From NCBI GenBank assembly GCA_027886175.1, contig JAJNNQ010000075.1, forward strand, positions 8,287,001 to 8,351,000: 64,000 nucleotides of DNA, given 5' to 3'. The stretch comes from Phylloscopus collybita. Taxonomy: Eukaryota; Chordata; Aves; Passeriformes; Phylloscopidae. Below the pieces are notes generated by a model that was not told the origin of the DNA, made no database searches, and saw only the letters and a list, made by a program, of their open reading frames with translations. The position numbers were made by a program, and so were the translations under genes. Below, in pieces: positions 1 to 13,301 of this stretch (within the stretch, counting starts at the first letter, position 1; the number at the start of each line of letters is the position of its first letter).

Positions 1-429
1 GGAGGAGGGTGTTTGAAGAGACAAGGTATTTAAGACAGAAAACCAAGAACTGAAGACATGGAACTAAGCTAATAAACTATCCAGATAGCAAAAGAGATGT
101 GAGGATCTAAGAAGAATTTCGCCACTTCCAAAGATGGTTGCATTTTTCTGCAGTTTAGCCGAATTGAATTGCCAGAGAGGTATAGCATTAGAATGAGAGG
201 TGAAAAGGACTTAGTGTAAAATGGTGCCAGAATTTTAAACTGTAATGGAACAACCCCTGTATTCAAAATGTATTTTATTACAGAATGTTCCAAAGCAAGA
301 AGATGCTGGGTCCCAGTCTCAGAGTTGTCCCAGGTGGAAAAGCAAATGGATTCACAGTGTCTGTGCCTTGTAAGTGAAGATGCTTTTGCAGAGCCTCAGG
401 AAGCAGAAGGGTTGCACCTTTATTATTGG
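1..429. other. Unassigned AT-rich sequence
   Basis: No gene or repeat is recognised here. Short open frames exist on both strands but are under 80 codons and lack any family resemblance or splice context. The sequence leads directly into a CR1 tail. Confidence 0.5.
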
Positions 430-898
430 AGCATGTCCAGAGATGGGCAGTGGAGCTGGTGAAGGATCTGGAGAGTAAATCATGTGAGAAGTGCCAGAGG
501 GAGCTGGGGATGTTCAGCCTGAAGAAAAGGATGTTCAGGGGAGACCTTATTGCTCTCTACAAGTCTACAAGTACTTGAAAAGAGGTTGTAAGCAGGTGAG
601 GGTTGGTGTCTTCTCCCAGGTAACTAAGGACAGAACAAGAGGAAATGGACTGAAGCTGCACTGGGAGAGATTCAAGTTGAACATCAGGAGGAATTTCTTG
701 ACTGAAAGGGTTGTCAAACTTTGGAACGTGCTGCCCAGGAAAGTGTAAAGTCACCATCCCTGGAAGTGTTTAAGAATTGACTGGATGTGGCACTCAGTGC
801 CATGGTTTAGCTGAGGTGTTGGTGTTTGGTCAAAGTTTGGACTCAATGACCTTAGAGGTCTTTTGCAGTCTTAATGATCCTATAATTCTATTAATTCC
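430..898 (+). mobile_element. CR1 LINE, 3' end fragment
   Basis: The plus strand carries the usual order of CR1 3' landmarks. These are an 'agagatgggcag...gctggtgaagg' block, the 'GAGCTGGGGATGTTCAGCCTG' region that encodes the end of ORF2 (ELG-FSL), a 'GGAAATGGACTGAAGCTGCA' block, 'TGCCCAGGAAAGTG', 'CATCCCTGGAAGTGTT', and a decayed ATTCTATG-type tail near 885-898. Avian CR1 copies are normally 5'-truncated by incomplete reverse transcription, which fits the ~470-bp length. The open frame at 491-748 is a relic of ORF2 and 3' UTR, not a gene. Confidence 0.88.
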
Positions 899-3800
899 TA
901 TGCAGATTCAAGCCAGTAATGGTACATTGGTCCAATTTCCTGCTGAACTCAATTGTTAAAACAATTTACCACTGTAAAATCCCACTTGATCCAGCACAGC
1001 AATATGTTGTCATGGAAACTTGAATCTATCCAGTCATTAATAACTTTCTTCACACGGGAATTTAAGTGCCATATTTTTCCAGATCAAATCAACCTACAAG
1101 TTTCCCATCTGACAGTAATATCAACAAAATTTATGAAGAACTGTTTCATAAATGGCATGCCAATGTTTAATCTGAGTAGCATTTAATAAAAGTAACATTT
1201 GAAACTACTACAAAATTAATACCTAAACCATTAAATGTCATAAGAATTATATATTTTATATATTTAATAGCATCTAGAAATATATGAGATATATCTATGT
1301 ATTTTATAATATATAATTTTGTTTGCTTTTTGTATTTTATAACACTTTACAATTTTATATAATAATTTTATGATTTGAAAACTTTAAATGTTTTGTCAGA
1401 GTGATACCTTTATATGAAGTGTGTCAGTCAGTTTTTGTAAAACAAGAAGTAATCTCCGTTCTTTAAATTGTACTTATAATTGTAACAAAAGTTTCTTTTA
1501 CTTACTTGTTTCTCTTCATCTTGGTCTTGGCTATATAGTGACTTGTAAAAATAAGCAAGTAGATTGCTAATAATCTTCAGAGATGAAAATATGACTTTTA
1601 TGAGACCCTGTGTATTAAAAATGTGCCCATCAAATACTCAGAGATATGTCAGATAAACATCTGGGCTTTTGGATGACAAAACACAGAAATTAAGATTTTT
1701 TTTTTTTTACCAGTGATACTCATTAGAATATTAGAATAGCTAGCTGACTTTTTTTGTTGAAACTGAAGAAAGGAATTTTTTGTTACATTCATACATTTTT
1801 TAAAGCATGTACACTGCGTGGAAAAGATTATTTTTTTCCTTTGGATAAGGTTTTTTAATTTAAAAATTAATCTAATCAGAAGAAATCTGAATATTGGTGA
1901 GCAGAATACACAATTTTGTTTAAAACCTTGCCAATCTGTTCCCTGGTGTCATAGTTTATTTTTTCCCTTCCTTTATTCTCTCTTCTATTTTCAGGCTCAC
2001 TGACCTGTGCCCATCTTTTATATGACACCTCTGACAGTGGGACTCTCCTGACATACTGAAGTAGCTCAATAAGAACAGGAGAAGAAAAGCACAGAATGTG
2101 AAGTGAGAACCCTGATCAGGAAAAAAAAAAAAATGCTGAGGGCACAGTGACTGTAAACTGCAAATCCTGTGGTATTGGAACTCTTGAGTTTTAGCCAAAG
2201 GTTTTGAAATAGTCTTCAGTTGTTTGCTTGCTATTTCTAAAAAAATCAATAGTTTTAAAAAAAGAAAAACACTTTCCTGATGAGTCCTAGTTACTATAAT
2301 AGTTTCTGTGACCAAAGAAATACAAAATACACTGACAAACAGGAAGACTATATTGTATTTTTGATTTTTCCCACCCGCGTTATGACATAGGGTCCATCAC
2401 CTCACTCTGCCCTCCATTTCCAACTCCACACTTGTCCTGTGTCTCTGTGCTCTTTTCCCTGGAGTCTATTCAAAGGACCCATGATTCACTTCAGAGAGCT
2501 GTGAATTTAAGGACTGATCTGAACTGAGCTCCTGGCCAACACAAGCAATAACTTTCCACTGTATCTGGATCATTACTTTTCAAACAAAGAATGAGTCTAG
2601 AGACTCAACAAAAAAAGATAGGTTTTTTCATCATTTCCTGCTCAGTGCTAGCAGTTAAGGCTTGAGTCTAAAATTTTATTGTCTAGTATTATCTTCTAAG
2701 CACTGATTCTTATTCTCTCTCCTAGATTAAGGAGGACAGTGCCATCAGAAATATCCACTCCTATTGGTAATTCTGGGCTTTGATTAAATCTGCTACTTAC
2801 TTCTTTAAACAGAATATGTTCAGCTTTCTAAATCCTTCATTAAAAGAAAAAAGAAAAATTCTCAGACCTTTAATCATCCTCACAAGCCTTTTTCTCAATT
2901 TTCCTTTCTCTCAATCTAGCATCATTTTTATTGCAGGCTGGGATTTACTGCTGAACGCTGTATCCAAAATCTCTCTCTCAGGTAACGGTTCCAGTCATGG
3001 AGAATGAAAAGGACTGAATTCCCATTTTTAACAGGGCATTTTAATTTTCACTTAAACAATTCACAAGACACCAAAGTTAGTAAAATATGGATAAGGTTCA
3101 ACAAATTGTCTTGTAGAGAGCTCAAATTCCAGTTGCACTAAGTGGGAGAAATAAATATTATGGAAAGACAAATTTGTTGCCAGAACTGGACATACCTGGC
3201 ATCTAACCAGGGCTTAGAAGAGGAAAATAAAGCTGCAATATCGGTCCCTATAATTTTTCCACCTGAACATTCCCTGCTAATAGGCAGGCTCATGGTGTAG
3301 TGGTTAGAGGGAGAAACAAAGAGTAAAATCCATTTCTTACTCTGTTGCAGAGAGGTGCCTCTCTTTACCTGTAAGTTACATAGAGCCACTACAGAGTGGT
3401 CATTTAATTTACAGGAAAATGTACTTCTACCTTGTACAAAAAATAACATGTAATGCATCTAAAATGTGTTGAGTTGATTTTTTCTCCAGGCTGACAGCCC
3501 TTCTGTTAAATATCGGAACTCTCAAGGCTGCCTTGTCCAAAGGAGTCCATGACAGCAAATCTGGAATCTCTTACAGCTGAGGCAGTTTATTTCCATTATT
3601 CCTTGGAAAATAGGTTGCACCACCCAGGGACACGACTGCATTCCTAAAACTCAGGAGAAATGCTAGAATTCTAATGTCAGAAGTATCCAATAGCAGCCAA
3701 ACTACAAATGTAACCATGGTCTTTGACTAAGGAAGTCTGCCTCTTTTGGAATTCCTTTCTATCATTCTTGAGAACATTTTAGTTCATTGAATGTCATTAG

Positions 3801-4041
3801 GAAAATATTTGTGACATTTAATATCCTTCCTATTGTATTTAGATAATGGCAAAGACTGGTTTCATTTTTAAAAAGCTGGTAGACCACAGACATGAAACTT
3901 TCCTTGCTTCTGTTCACCCTTATGCCAAAGGCTTGCTCAACAAAGAACTCTTTTCATGTGACTGGTTCACAGATTTCCCTGGTGTTTATGGATCTGGTGA
4001 ATAATAGATTTTGCTCCCCTCAGCATCTATCATTACTGCAT

Positions 4042-4042
<1 letters not shown>
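899..4042. other. Unassigned AT-rich intergenic sequence
   Basis: No gene, RNA or repeat family is recognised. The stretch around 1240-1370 is very AT-rich with many TATA/ATAT runs, and there are short T or A homopolymers near 1690 and 2120. The minus-strand frame at 1956-2315 (119 codons) is low in complexity, depends on the A-rich tract, and has no identifiable domain. Confidence 0.5.

Positions 4043-4076
<34 letters not shown>
4043..4076. repeat. (CTAT)n tetranucleotide microsatellite
   Basis: About 8.5 perfect copies of CTAT are visible, followed by a CTGT variant. It is likely length-polymorphic. Confidence 0.97.
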
Positions 4077-4474
4077 GTATTACACACACAAATTTTATAA
4101 TAATTATCTTGCTATTTATCTTATCAGCTTGAAAGTTATTTTTGTGCAAATCAATATCTCAAAGTGTCAACAAAAAGTTGTATTTCATTCTCTTTCAAGC
4201 ACTTTCTCTGAATATGCCAAACGTTCTGGGTGATATCTGTGGTTTTGTTGATCTGCCTTGGGATTTGCACTGCACAAGTGTGGCTCAGGGGAGTCTTGTA
4301 CATGAGCTGCAGTTCTATTTCTGGCCAGAAAAAGTTGCTGTCCCTGAACTCAACGACCATGGAGATCCCCTCCCCTCTAGAGAGAGAGACTCCCTCCAAA
4401 TGAAAGAGGAATTAGTAGGGACAGAAATCTCTGGTGAGTTTTACTCAATGGATTTTTGTCCAATAGTCTTAACT

Positions 4475-4479
4475 GCATC
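4475..4479. repeat. Target-site duplication, left copy (GCATC)
   Basis: It is identical to 5478-5482 and directly abuts the TGTT end of the solo LTR. Confidence 0.8.
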
Positions 4480-5477
4480 TGTTAGAGTAGCACCAACATT
4501 TGCCAAGGGACAGTGGTAGTTATCCTGGAAACCACAGAGCTTTCCCTGGTTTTAGTGAGGAAATAGAACTCTTCATTTGCATTTCCTCTGAGCTTTGTTG
4601 AAAAGGCATGTTCTTATTCTCCCCACTAAAGCAAATTTGAAATCAGTGAAAACTTTTCATCATTAGTACATTGTAAATCAATAACAGCTAGAACTCTGAC
4701 TTGTAAGTGGTATCTCCACTCAGGTTCTCTCAGTTCTTGTAATCTTTCTGCAGGAACAATATTAGTTTATTCAGTTCTAATTGTAGATCTCCTTCATGAT
4801 TGTCAAAAATACTATTAACAACTGGTGGAGAACAATGAAGTTGCTGGAATTATCAAATCCTTTCACTGCAGCTGATGCAATATCTTCTGAGGCCCACTAA
4901 AACCCAACTTTGCAGTGTCAAAGATTTTATCTCCTGTATGGCCTGCCCCTTTAAAAATGGAAAGTCCTTGAAATGATGTAACCAGAGGAAAAGGATCCTG
5001 TTTCTTCAAGCCACACAACATTAATGGTTAGAAAAATGATGAGTTTTGACCACACCACATTGTTATAAATTAAAATAAATTACATCTTTGGGTTTCTTGA
5101 AGTGTAATACAGATAAAAACACATACACAAGCAGCAGAAGGAGCCCATGCATTTATCAAACTTCCAAGGGCTTCAGTGGCCTGTAGCCCTGGTCCATGCC
5201 TGAGATATTTTGGTTTTCTGAAATTCTTTCCCCAGGGAATTTTCTGTAAACAAGAGACATGTTTTTGCAATTGTAACTTTGTTTACATTCCTTTCCCTAG
5301 GATGGACTTCTTCTTGATGTCCCTCTGGTCTGACCAATGTGATTGAAGAGATTTGTCTTTGTTTCACCAATCAAATTGGTCTGTGTAGAATAGTATAAAA
5401 GGGATACACATCCCAAAAATAAAGGAGTCATTTTCAGCCTTCTGAAGTTGGAATCTGTGTCATTGTGAGGTACAACA
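4480..5477 (+). mobile_element. Solo LTR of an endogenous retrovirus, with 5-bp target duplication
   Basis: The element starts TGTTAGAG and ends GTACAACA, giving a TGTT/AACA terminal inverted repeat. It is flanked on both sides by the same five bases, GCATC (4475-4479 and 5478-5482). Near the 3' end lie a CCAAT box (5367-5371), a TATAAAA box (5394-5400) and an AATAAA signal (5418-5423), with about 54 bases after the signal. This TATA-then-AATAAA order close to the 3' end is that of a retroviral U3-R-U5. No gag, pol or env sequence adjoins it, so it is a solo LTR left by recombination between two LTRs. A 5-bp duplication is usual for ERVL and also seen in other classes; I cannot name the family. 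The open frames inside (for example 4142-4519) are incidental. Confidence 0.8.
5367..5423 (+). promoter_or_regulatory. LTR core promoter and polyadenylation signal
   Basis: CCAAT at 5367-5371, TATAAAA at 5394-5400 and AATAAA at 5418-5423 lie in the order and spacing of a compact retroviral promoter. The polyadenylation signal sits about where transcription would start, implying a very short R region, as in avian leukosis-type LTRs. Whether it is active cannot be told from sequence. Confidence 0.6.
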
Positions 5478-5482
5478 GCATC
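5478..5482. repeat. Target-site duplication, right copy (GCATC)
   Basis: It is identical to 4475-4479 and directly abuts the AACA end of the solo LTR. Confidence 0.8.
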
Positions 5483-8400
5483 GGTGGCCCAAGCAGAACT
5501 GTATGTTTGAGCAGCAATGTTCTCCTGGTTTGTACACAGCCCTGATAGCAATGCTGAGACTTGCCCAAGAGCAGAAACATTTCCATCTGCAAGGCAAGGG
5601 ATCCCAGTAATTGCCCCTTCTAGTGCAGGGATGACACCCATTCCTAGCCCTGACTTTCACAGATCTCAGGTGATGGATATTCCTAAGGTTGATGTAGACT
5701 TAGGTAGAAGAAATATCAAACTTATATAATGTGTTCCAATATTTACATAATCTAACTGTATAAATTAGAACTCTTTATTTCTTGCCTCTTTCTCGGCCTG
5801 TCTATATCAATTTCTTCAATTCAATCAGTTCAAGCAAACTCACCCTCTGATGAGCCACACAGGCAAGTTTGGGTGGTCATGATCCCACAACACCTGCTGA
5901 CTTAGTGGGATCTCTGGCACTTCGTTGCAGTAATTTTTCATTTCATTTCTGAAACTCGGAACAGGTGATGTGTTAAATTTAGTAAATTTATTAAGTGCTT
6001 GATCTTTGCCAAATCCTGGTTAGTCTAAGTGGGCTAAATTAACCTTAAATAGGGTAAGTCAAAAAAGTTTGAGACACATTTGAAAAGTTTTGGCTAAAAT
6101 AAATGCTCTGGTCTGGGTCTGAGCATGTGATTACTCACTGGAACAGCTGTGCCAATGAAAGGTTCTATGTATATCCATAATTTAATCCTAATTCTTCATC
6201 TAAAATGATAGTGTAGAAAACTGTACATCACAACCATTGCAGACAGCATGGGTAAGAGTATGAGAATAACATTTAAAGCAGTACAGGTCAGCTAGTTAGA
6301 GTAAGAAATTTCTAGGACCAGACAATATCGGAAGTGTGAGAAACAACTGAGTCAAGGCTTTAGATGGGCAAAAAGTTTAGAAGAAATCACCTAATTGCTA
6401 AGCAGATATAAATATAGTCTTTGCCTTATTTAGATTGCAAGGAAACAGTGTAATCATATCTTACTACACTTCTATAGATTAAAACGTTTCAGAATATTGA
6501 TTGAACTAAATAAAAGATGGTCCTGGCACTCTGAATTTTGTCCTTGAAGAATGGGACTCTTAAACTTCCTGTCTGAGATATTAAAATACTATTGAAATTC
6601 AGTTTCTTGAACTTAGATAAACTAGGCAAGATTTCTGCATTAAAATTAGTTATTTCTTTCCCAGGAATTGTTCTTTTCATTTTGGATTCACATCCCTTTA
6701 CACACAATTCTTACAAGTAATAGCAGCGCATGCATTTGCTATGTCATATCTGCATGGCATAATTTATATTTACTGAAATTTCATTATTTTGCTAAGCAAA
6801 ACTATTCTCATCTTGTTTCACAGAAATCCAATTTTCATGTGGGATTTTTTTCCAATCTGTGTTTTTTCCCAAGTAATATCAAGAGGTCAACTAATGTGAT
6901 TAGAATAATACAGAAAAAGAACCATAAGAACAACAACAAAAAAAAGCACAAACAAAAAAACCAACAGATTTGAGCCTTCCTTGTGCATGTTGTGGATTAC
7001 TTTCCTTTTCTAGTAACAAAGAGTACATTTACAGTACAGCTGCTTCCATACCATGGATTTTTTACCATTTTCTTACCAGTTGAAGTGTTTCTACTGTCTG
7101 TATCTCCCTAGTGGGGAAAGCATACACTTTACAGACCTGTTTTTATTCCTTATATACCCTGACATTATTTAAGGAAAAAAATCAAACAAACATAGAAAAA
7201 TAGAATAGTCATTCTTTGCTTCTTGTTGAGCAAAATATAGCTCAGTAGAAAAAAAAACAAAAATAGCCCCTGAGGAAAAAAACAAATAACTGAAAAAATC
7301 CATATTAAGGACAGAATAAGCAAGAGAACATTGCTGAGGCACATCTTACACTGTTTCAGAGGTTACTAAAATTCAGCATAAGAATGTGGAGAAAAAAATG
7401 GTAAAAGAAAATCAGAAACAAAAGAAGGCTGAAAGAAAAAGCCTGGCTCATCAAAGTGCAGCACAGGAATAGCATAGACTTTTGGTCTGAGAAGCAGTAA
7501 TGAGCAGCGGGCTCCTATGATCTCATGCTGTCTCTAAGTGCAGCATCCTTCACTCCCCTGTTCCCCAGCTGGAGATGATAACCAGGTATCCAGATGATGA
7601 ACTCAGCAAGGAACTGGCCACTCTGAGTGATGGGAAGACACCTGCAAGCTGGATGCAAGCAATGGCTTTGTAGAAATAGAGAAACTCTTTACCCAGACAG
7701 TGCTTAGGACAAAGTTCACTAGTTCTGCTTCTCAAGTTCTCCTCTGGCCTGTCAAGTGAATAGAAGATTTTAGATGTTCCCAAATTGCAGGATGTTGATC
7801 CTGCATTATCTCTTTCTAAATCATTGAAAGCCATGTCATGCAGTCTCACATGCTCACATGTGGACTCCCTGTGATTCAGGAATGTGATCCCAACCTAACC
7901 ACACTACAATTAAGTAGGTGTGAAAGTGCCTCAGCAACCTTCTGGACTGACAGGTGACTTCAGGCTCCCCTAGGAATTTAGAGCTCTTTCACTGAGGACA
8001 CTACAGCTATGAATATTTTGGAGAACAGGAACACACTTCTGCCAGAGATCTTGAGACTAAATTAAACCAGACGCAGTGGATAGAGACAGATTTTCAGTCA
8101 TTAAACTATTGTTCTCAGCACTCTGATAGAACAGCATTCCTTTAAATCCATGCAAATGTAAAATATAAATCCCCTTTATGAAGCCAAGGAAGAGCAAAGG
8201 GGCTGTATTGTAAAAAGAATCAGATTTAAGGACTATGTGAAGGCAGGAAAATGCAATTGAATAAAACCAAATTACATAAGAAATTGGGAGGGAGAGGAAT
8301 TTCAGCAGATGAGGTACCTTGCCAGCAGAGAGAGACCAGTCAAATATCTCCAGATGCTTAATTGTTCCTGCTACAAAATAGAACAACTGAAAGTCATCCC

Positions 8401-11400
8401 ACAAAATCAGCTTTACTGGTCCCTTGGTTTTTTTTCACAAAGTCCAATCTCCTCCTCTACTTTGTATCTCCTGTCTTCTGTCAAAATGAAATGTGCTACT
8501 ATTCTAAAACATTTGGTGTTTCTGTTTGCTCTTCTTGAGCAGGGGTGGATGAAACAGGAGTGAGGGCTGGAGTGAGAGCAGGGACTGGTGCCTCTGTCGT
8601 GGCTTACGTTTTTGGTGCAGGAAAGTATGAACACCCACAAAGTTCTGTTCTGCTGTACAGGCTGGCCAAGTCTGATTTCTGTGGCTTCCTCCCACTCATG
8701 TTTGCCTTTTGCAAAGGGTATTTTTTCTCCTTTATGTATAAGACACCAAGTCCATATTGCATAAGGTGGGAAAAGGCCTTCACCTCCCCAGGTTTTCAAT
8801 TTTTCTGTTGGATTTTGGTTTTCATTCTAATGGTGTTTAATGGTCTCTAGCTCTTTAAAAAAAAATTAGAAAGCTTCTGTCATTTTGGAACAGTAAAGAA
8901 CAAAAGAGGTTCTTATGGTAATAGAAAAATACACTAAACCTTGTACATAATGAAGTGCAAGATTTCTTTGTATCTGCCTAACAGAGAAAAAGCTAAACTG
9001 AAGACTTAAAGTCAAGCCTGTTCTGAATCTAATCCTTTCTCAGGACAGGTTCTTGGGTTTACCCCTGCAAATCCAATAAACTGAAGCAGTGAATGGCAGG
9101 TCTCCTGGGTTACATCAGCATCAATGAAACAGGGTAAGCAAAATAGGTGTAAAGGTGAACAAAAACGGGTTTATTTTTACAGCTTGAGGTACATTTGGAA
9201 GGGGTGAATAGTGAAGGGCTATCTTGCTAAATTATGCCCTGGGGAAGCAAAGGATAGATATATGCATGCAGCCAATCACATACTGCCATCTATAATGCTC
9301 TTTTCGGGTCATGTTCCAGTAACATTTACAACACAAGTATTTCATGCCCATCATCTGCTAAACATTTATTGAGCCCTGCCAGACAGAACCACACTGTAAC
9401 ATCTGCTGATATAAATACAGAAATATGTACCAGCCATTCAAAAGCAGTAAAATAAAAGCTGTTTTCCATTTCTTCACATTAAAGGTAATCCTTGTTTCAA
9501 TGAATGTTTCAGCTCAGTAAAGATTCTGAGATGGGCTTTTCATGGTTACACGGGTCAAATATTTTCCTGCCCTTAGAAGATATTCTTAACTATGTTTCAC
9601 AAGAAAAAAAAAAAAGAAAATAAAGTCCAGTTAAATTTAAATGTGGAAAAGTTAACAGTTAAAAAAGATGTTATCCATGTTTAGCTGGCTCTCAAAATAA
9701 TTGATGAAATCCTTCAAGCTAAAGAAAGCATTTATACTCATTTTATTGGGATTTATTTGACCATTATGAGTTTAGTAGTTGTTATGTATCCCAACAGAAA
9801 AGAAGCATCTTTGGACTGTGTTGCAGCATAAATTAAGATGTTAAAGCAAGCCATCACTGCAAAGATCCCATACTACAGGAAGAACTAAAAGATGGATTGA
9901 TGGTATGAGCAGAGATGTTCTGTCTTCAGAGAGCAGCTCCAAATGAGATCTCCTCTGAGCCCATTTCAAATTTGAGAAACTGGGATCAGGATCTGGGTGT
10001 GCCTTTGTGCCAATTTTTAACCACGCTCTGCAGTTTCGTATACTGGGAACATTTAGAAAACTTTTGAAATAATAAATGATCATCATAATACAGCAAGAGC
10101 AATCTGGCACAGGGAAATCGAACTGAACTTTGACTTCTGCTCACAAGCACATTTTTTCCTACCTTTAAAGTGTCCATCATTTTTTTCTTCATTATTGGTA
10201 CCCTGTAAGAATGTTTAAAATAAATATGCTACACTTTTTTTCCTTTTAATTTTCTTTTGGCTGAGGTTGCTAACTTTCAATTCATGTTCTGCATACAGCA
10301 AAACTCATCATAGCTGGGCTTTTTTGTGCCCTTTTTTATGGGTCCTGACGTTACACTCAACCTCATGCTGGGGAGAGAATTAGCTTGAAATAGATTTGTG
10401 CTTTTTGGCACAAGAAAGACAAGAGCAACCTAACCAAACCTTGAACTCCCCCAATTCATAGATTAACTCCAATCTATATTTGCAAGTGTTGGTGCTCAAA
10501 AGACCTTCAATTTATGGACATCTACTGCCATATTAGTGAGACAAAGCTGCTAGAGGTTCCAAAATCTCATTGGTGAGACCAAAGCCTTTGTTGAGCAAAG
10601 GTTGTGAATATTTTCATATGAAGGCTCCAGATGCAGCAGCTCATGTTCTTCTCTTATTTGCACCACAAAAAACAATAGATTCAAATCAAAATCAGGACAT
10701 AAATATTTGCTTACACCTTACACCACTTCTCTTGCCTGATGGAGATTAATTATATTATTGTTTATACCTGTTAATTGTATCAGTCATGTGTAAGGCAGAA
10801 AAAACAGCACTTTTGCCCATAAAATGCTACAATCAAATCAGTTCAGCCTTGTCTATATGCAAAGAAGGATATTGCAGTGTCAAGCATAAACTGTGGTTAA
10901 TTTTTTAAGCTGTAAGTAACAAAAAAGTTTATTAAGCACAGAGAGTAAATCTACCACAAGACATTCCCTACCAGATTGAGTCAGCTTTATAGTAGATTAA
11001 ACGGTAGCCTGGAACTACTTTATAATTCCTTTAATGTTTCCAGTTTGTCAAATTTTAATACTAAATGAGTGTGAAATTTTAGCCAGAGGTAAAGCAAAGT
11101 TTCATGACTAGAAAGTTGCTGCTGGCTGAGGAGGAAAAAGGGGTTTGTGGAAACTAAAATAGATTCTGATTTTCCTGGGTTTACTGTATTTTCAACATAA
11201 GAAGAAACCAAAAGAAAGTAAAATTACTAATGATAACCAAGGAATTAATAACTCATAATAGTTAAGTCATAAAATAATAAGTTAGTTGTTTGCCCTGTTT
11301 CAGGTAAGGAGCAGAGAAATGTACAATGGTCAATTGATCATGTGCTATACTCAAAATTTCTAACTTAAGGGTTCTGTGCTGCAGGATATTTTGGATTCAT

Positions 11401-11739
11401 TGAAGCCACAGTAAAACTCCCATCTGCAGCTTTTATAGCACACTGCAATAATATCTCTCCTCCTCAGAACAGCTTATGACTTTGCCCTCCCACCAGTCCA
11501 GTGTGTTTTATAATAGCCATTTAATATCTAGACAGATAACTCTACATTTCTTCTGGTCAAAATCTTCAAGATGTTCTCGTATGTCAGTATGTGCTGACCT
11601 TGTTCTGTTCTTGACCTACACAGACTCTTCTCTGTGCCTTGGTGTCAAGGAGTGGACACTCCCAGAGGCCTACCAGGATTTTGTAGTGCTGGTGCTTTTG
11701 AAATATTAGCACTAAATATTTTCAAGTGTCTGCACCAGG
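5483..11739. other. Unassigned AT-rich intergenic sequence
   Basis: No gene or well-defined repeat is recognised across about 6.2 kb. There are A-rich stretches at 6920-6960 and 7220-7290. One LTR-like group of motifs on the minus strand at about 9060-9340 is discussed as a finding. Open frames (the longest is 128 codons, minus strand, 8413-8799) show no family resemblance. Confidence 0.5.
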
Positions 11740-12248
11740 AAGAGCAATGCCAGCAGGCCGACAGAGGTGATCCTGTCCCTCTACTCAGCCCCAGTGAGTG
11801 AGACAGGGATCCTCAGTACGAGACAAGGAGCCACTGGAGAGGGTGCACAAAGATGATTGAGGGATTGGAGCATCTCTCTTATGAGGAGAGGAGAAGACTG
11901 AGCATGGATCTCCTAGACACACAGAAATATCTCCAGGGCAGGTGCCAAGAGGATGGTGCCTGACTCATTTTGGTGGTGCCCAGGGACAGGACAAGGACCA
12001 ATGGTCTTAAACTAAAATACAAGATGTTCCACCTCAACATGAGGAAAAAGTTCCTTACATGGATTGAAGATGGCAGAGCACTGGGACAGGCTGCTCACAG
12101 AGGTCATGGAGTCTCCCTCTCTGGAGACATTCCAAACCCACCTGGATGCATTGCTGTGTAACCTGCTCTGGGTGACCTTGCCTGGGCAGGGGTGCTCCCA
12201 GGTGATCTCTAAACAATCCCTAACAATCCTGTGGTTCAGTGTCTGTGA
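11740..12248 (+). mobile_element. CR1 LINE, 3' end fragment
   Basis: The plus strand matches CR1 from the late ORF2 region ('AGAGGTGATCCTGTCCCTCT', 'TCTACTCAG') through 'GAAGATGATTGAGGG', 'GGACAAGGACCAATGG', 'CAACATGAGGAAAAAGTTCC', 'ACTGGGACAGGCTGCTCA', to a decayed tail around 12228-12248. It is 5'-truncated. The frames at 11970-12161 and 12064-12273 are remnants of the element. Confidence 0.88.
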
Positions 12249-13301
12249 CTACACCACTGGTACATTATGGTAATTGGTATTTACAGAAATAGTGTGGGGT
12301 GACTAATCTGAGATAACAAATGAAATCTTTGTCCACTAAAGTATGAATTTTGTGATTTGTGAGTCTAAGAATTGGAACTTATATGCTGCACAATCCCTTC
12401 CTTCCTAATAATGAGAGACATTAAAATTACTGAACAGAGCAATCTGCTTTACCTGTGTGCTATATCCCTTCTGTAGGTTTTAATAGACCAGATCCTGATG
12501 TTTTTATATGGATATGAAATCAAACTCTTACTGCCTACTTCATGCTCTCTACTTATGGATGGGAATAAGGTATCCACCCTTATTTGACTTTATTATTAAC
12601 CTCTGAAACTATTTGACAAAAATATATGCTGAATGGCTTAAAGATACTTTGGTGTTGAAAACTTGAAGTTTTCAGGTAGGGCACAACACAAGAAAGCTGA
12701 CTGTAACAAAAGCCCTCTTGTTCATGAGTTTCCATCTTGCTTGGTACCTAGATGAAGTCATGGAGGAGAGCAAATTCCTGGGGTTTCACTGCCCTCCATA
12801 AACTGCAGATAGGTCTCACCAGGAGACCTCAGGACATATTTCTGTGCTTAATTTCTAGTGCCTGGTAGGCACTGGGCTGTGGATGGAAGTGAGCATGGCA
12901 TGAGTCATCTTGGAGGAGAGGGAAGTACTGTGCTGTGAGTGGGAGGAAGCATTTGGATGAGCTGGCAGAAGCTGTGCCTGCCACAGGACACAAAGATCTG
13001 TCACTACCCCTGAACTCCACTGCACCAGTGGCAGGATGTCATTCCTGACTTCACTTGCCTGGTGACTGTGTCACATCTCCCTGGGAAATGTGCCTTGATG
13101 GTCTTCTCTGAGCCAGTCAGCTCCTGACTGTGACTTTGGCTTATGAGCAGGTCAGGGCCACCTCTGATGTGACAGGTGTTTGGGATGCAACTAAAGTCTT
13201 GTGACCAAGTAAGGACACTTGGAATGCCTGAGGTTGATGTCTATTAAGATTTACTGCGTGGACTTCAGGTCTTTTTTTAGTTCTTTTTCAGGGTGGGCTG
13301 T
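12249..13301. other. Unassigned sequence between a CR1 tail and an LTR
   Basis: No gene or repeat is recognised. The part from about 12780 to 13200 is somewhat more GC-rich than its surroundings but shows no coding or promoter signal that I can support. Confidence 0.45.
13297..13301. repeat. Target-site duplication, left copy (GCTGT)
   Basis: It is identical to 14090-14094 and abuts the LTR end. Confidence 0.9.

Noticed and set aside
1956..2315. 119-codon minus-strand frame
   Set aside because: It depends on a poly(A)/poly(T) tract, has no recognisable domain, and lies in AT-rich DNA without promoter or splice context.
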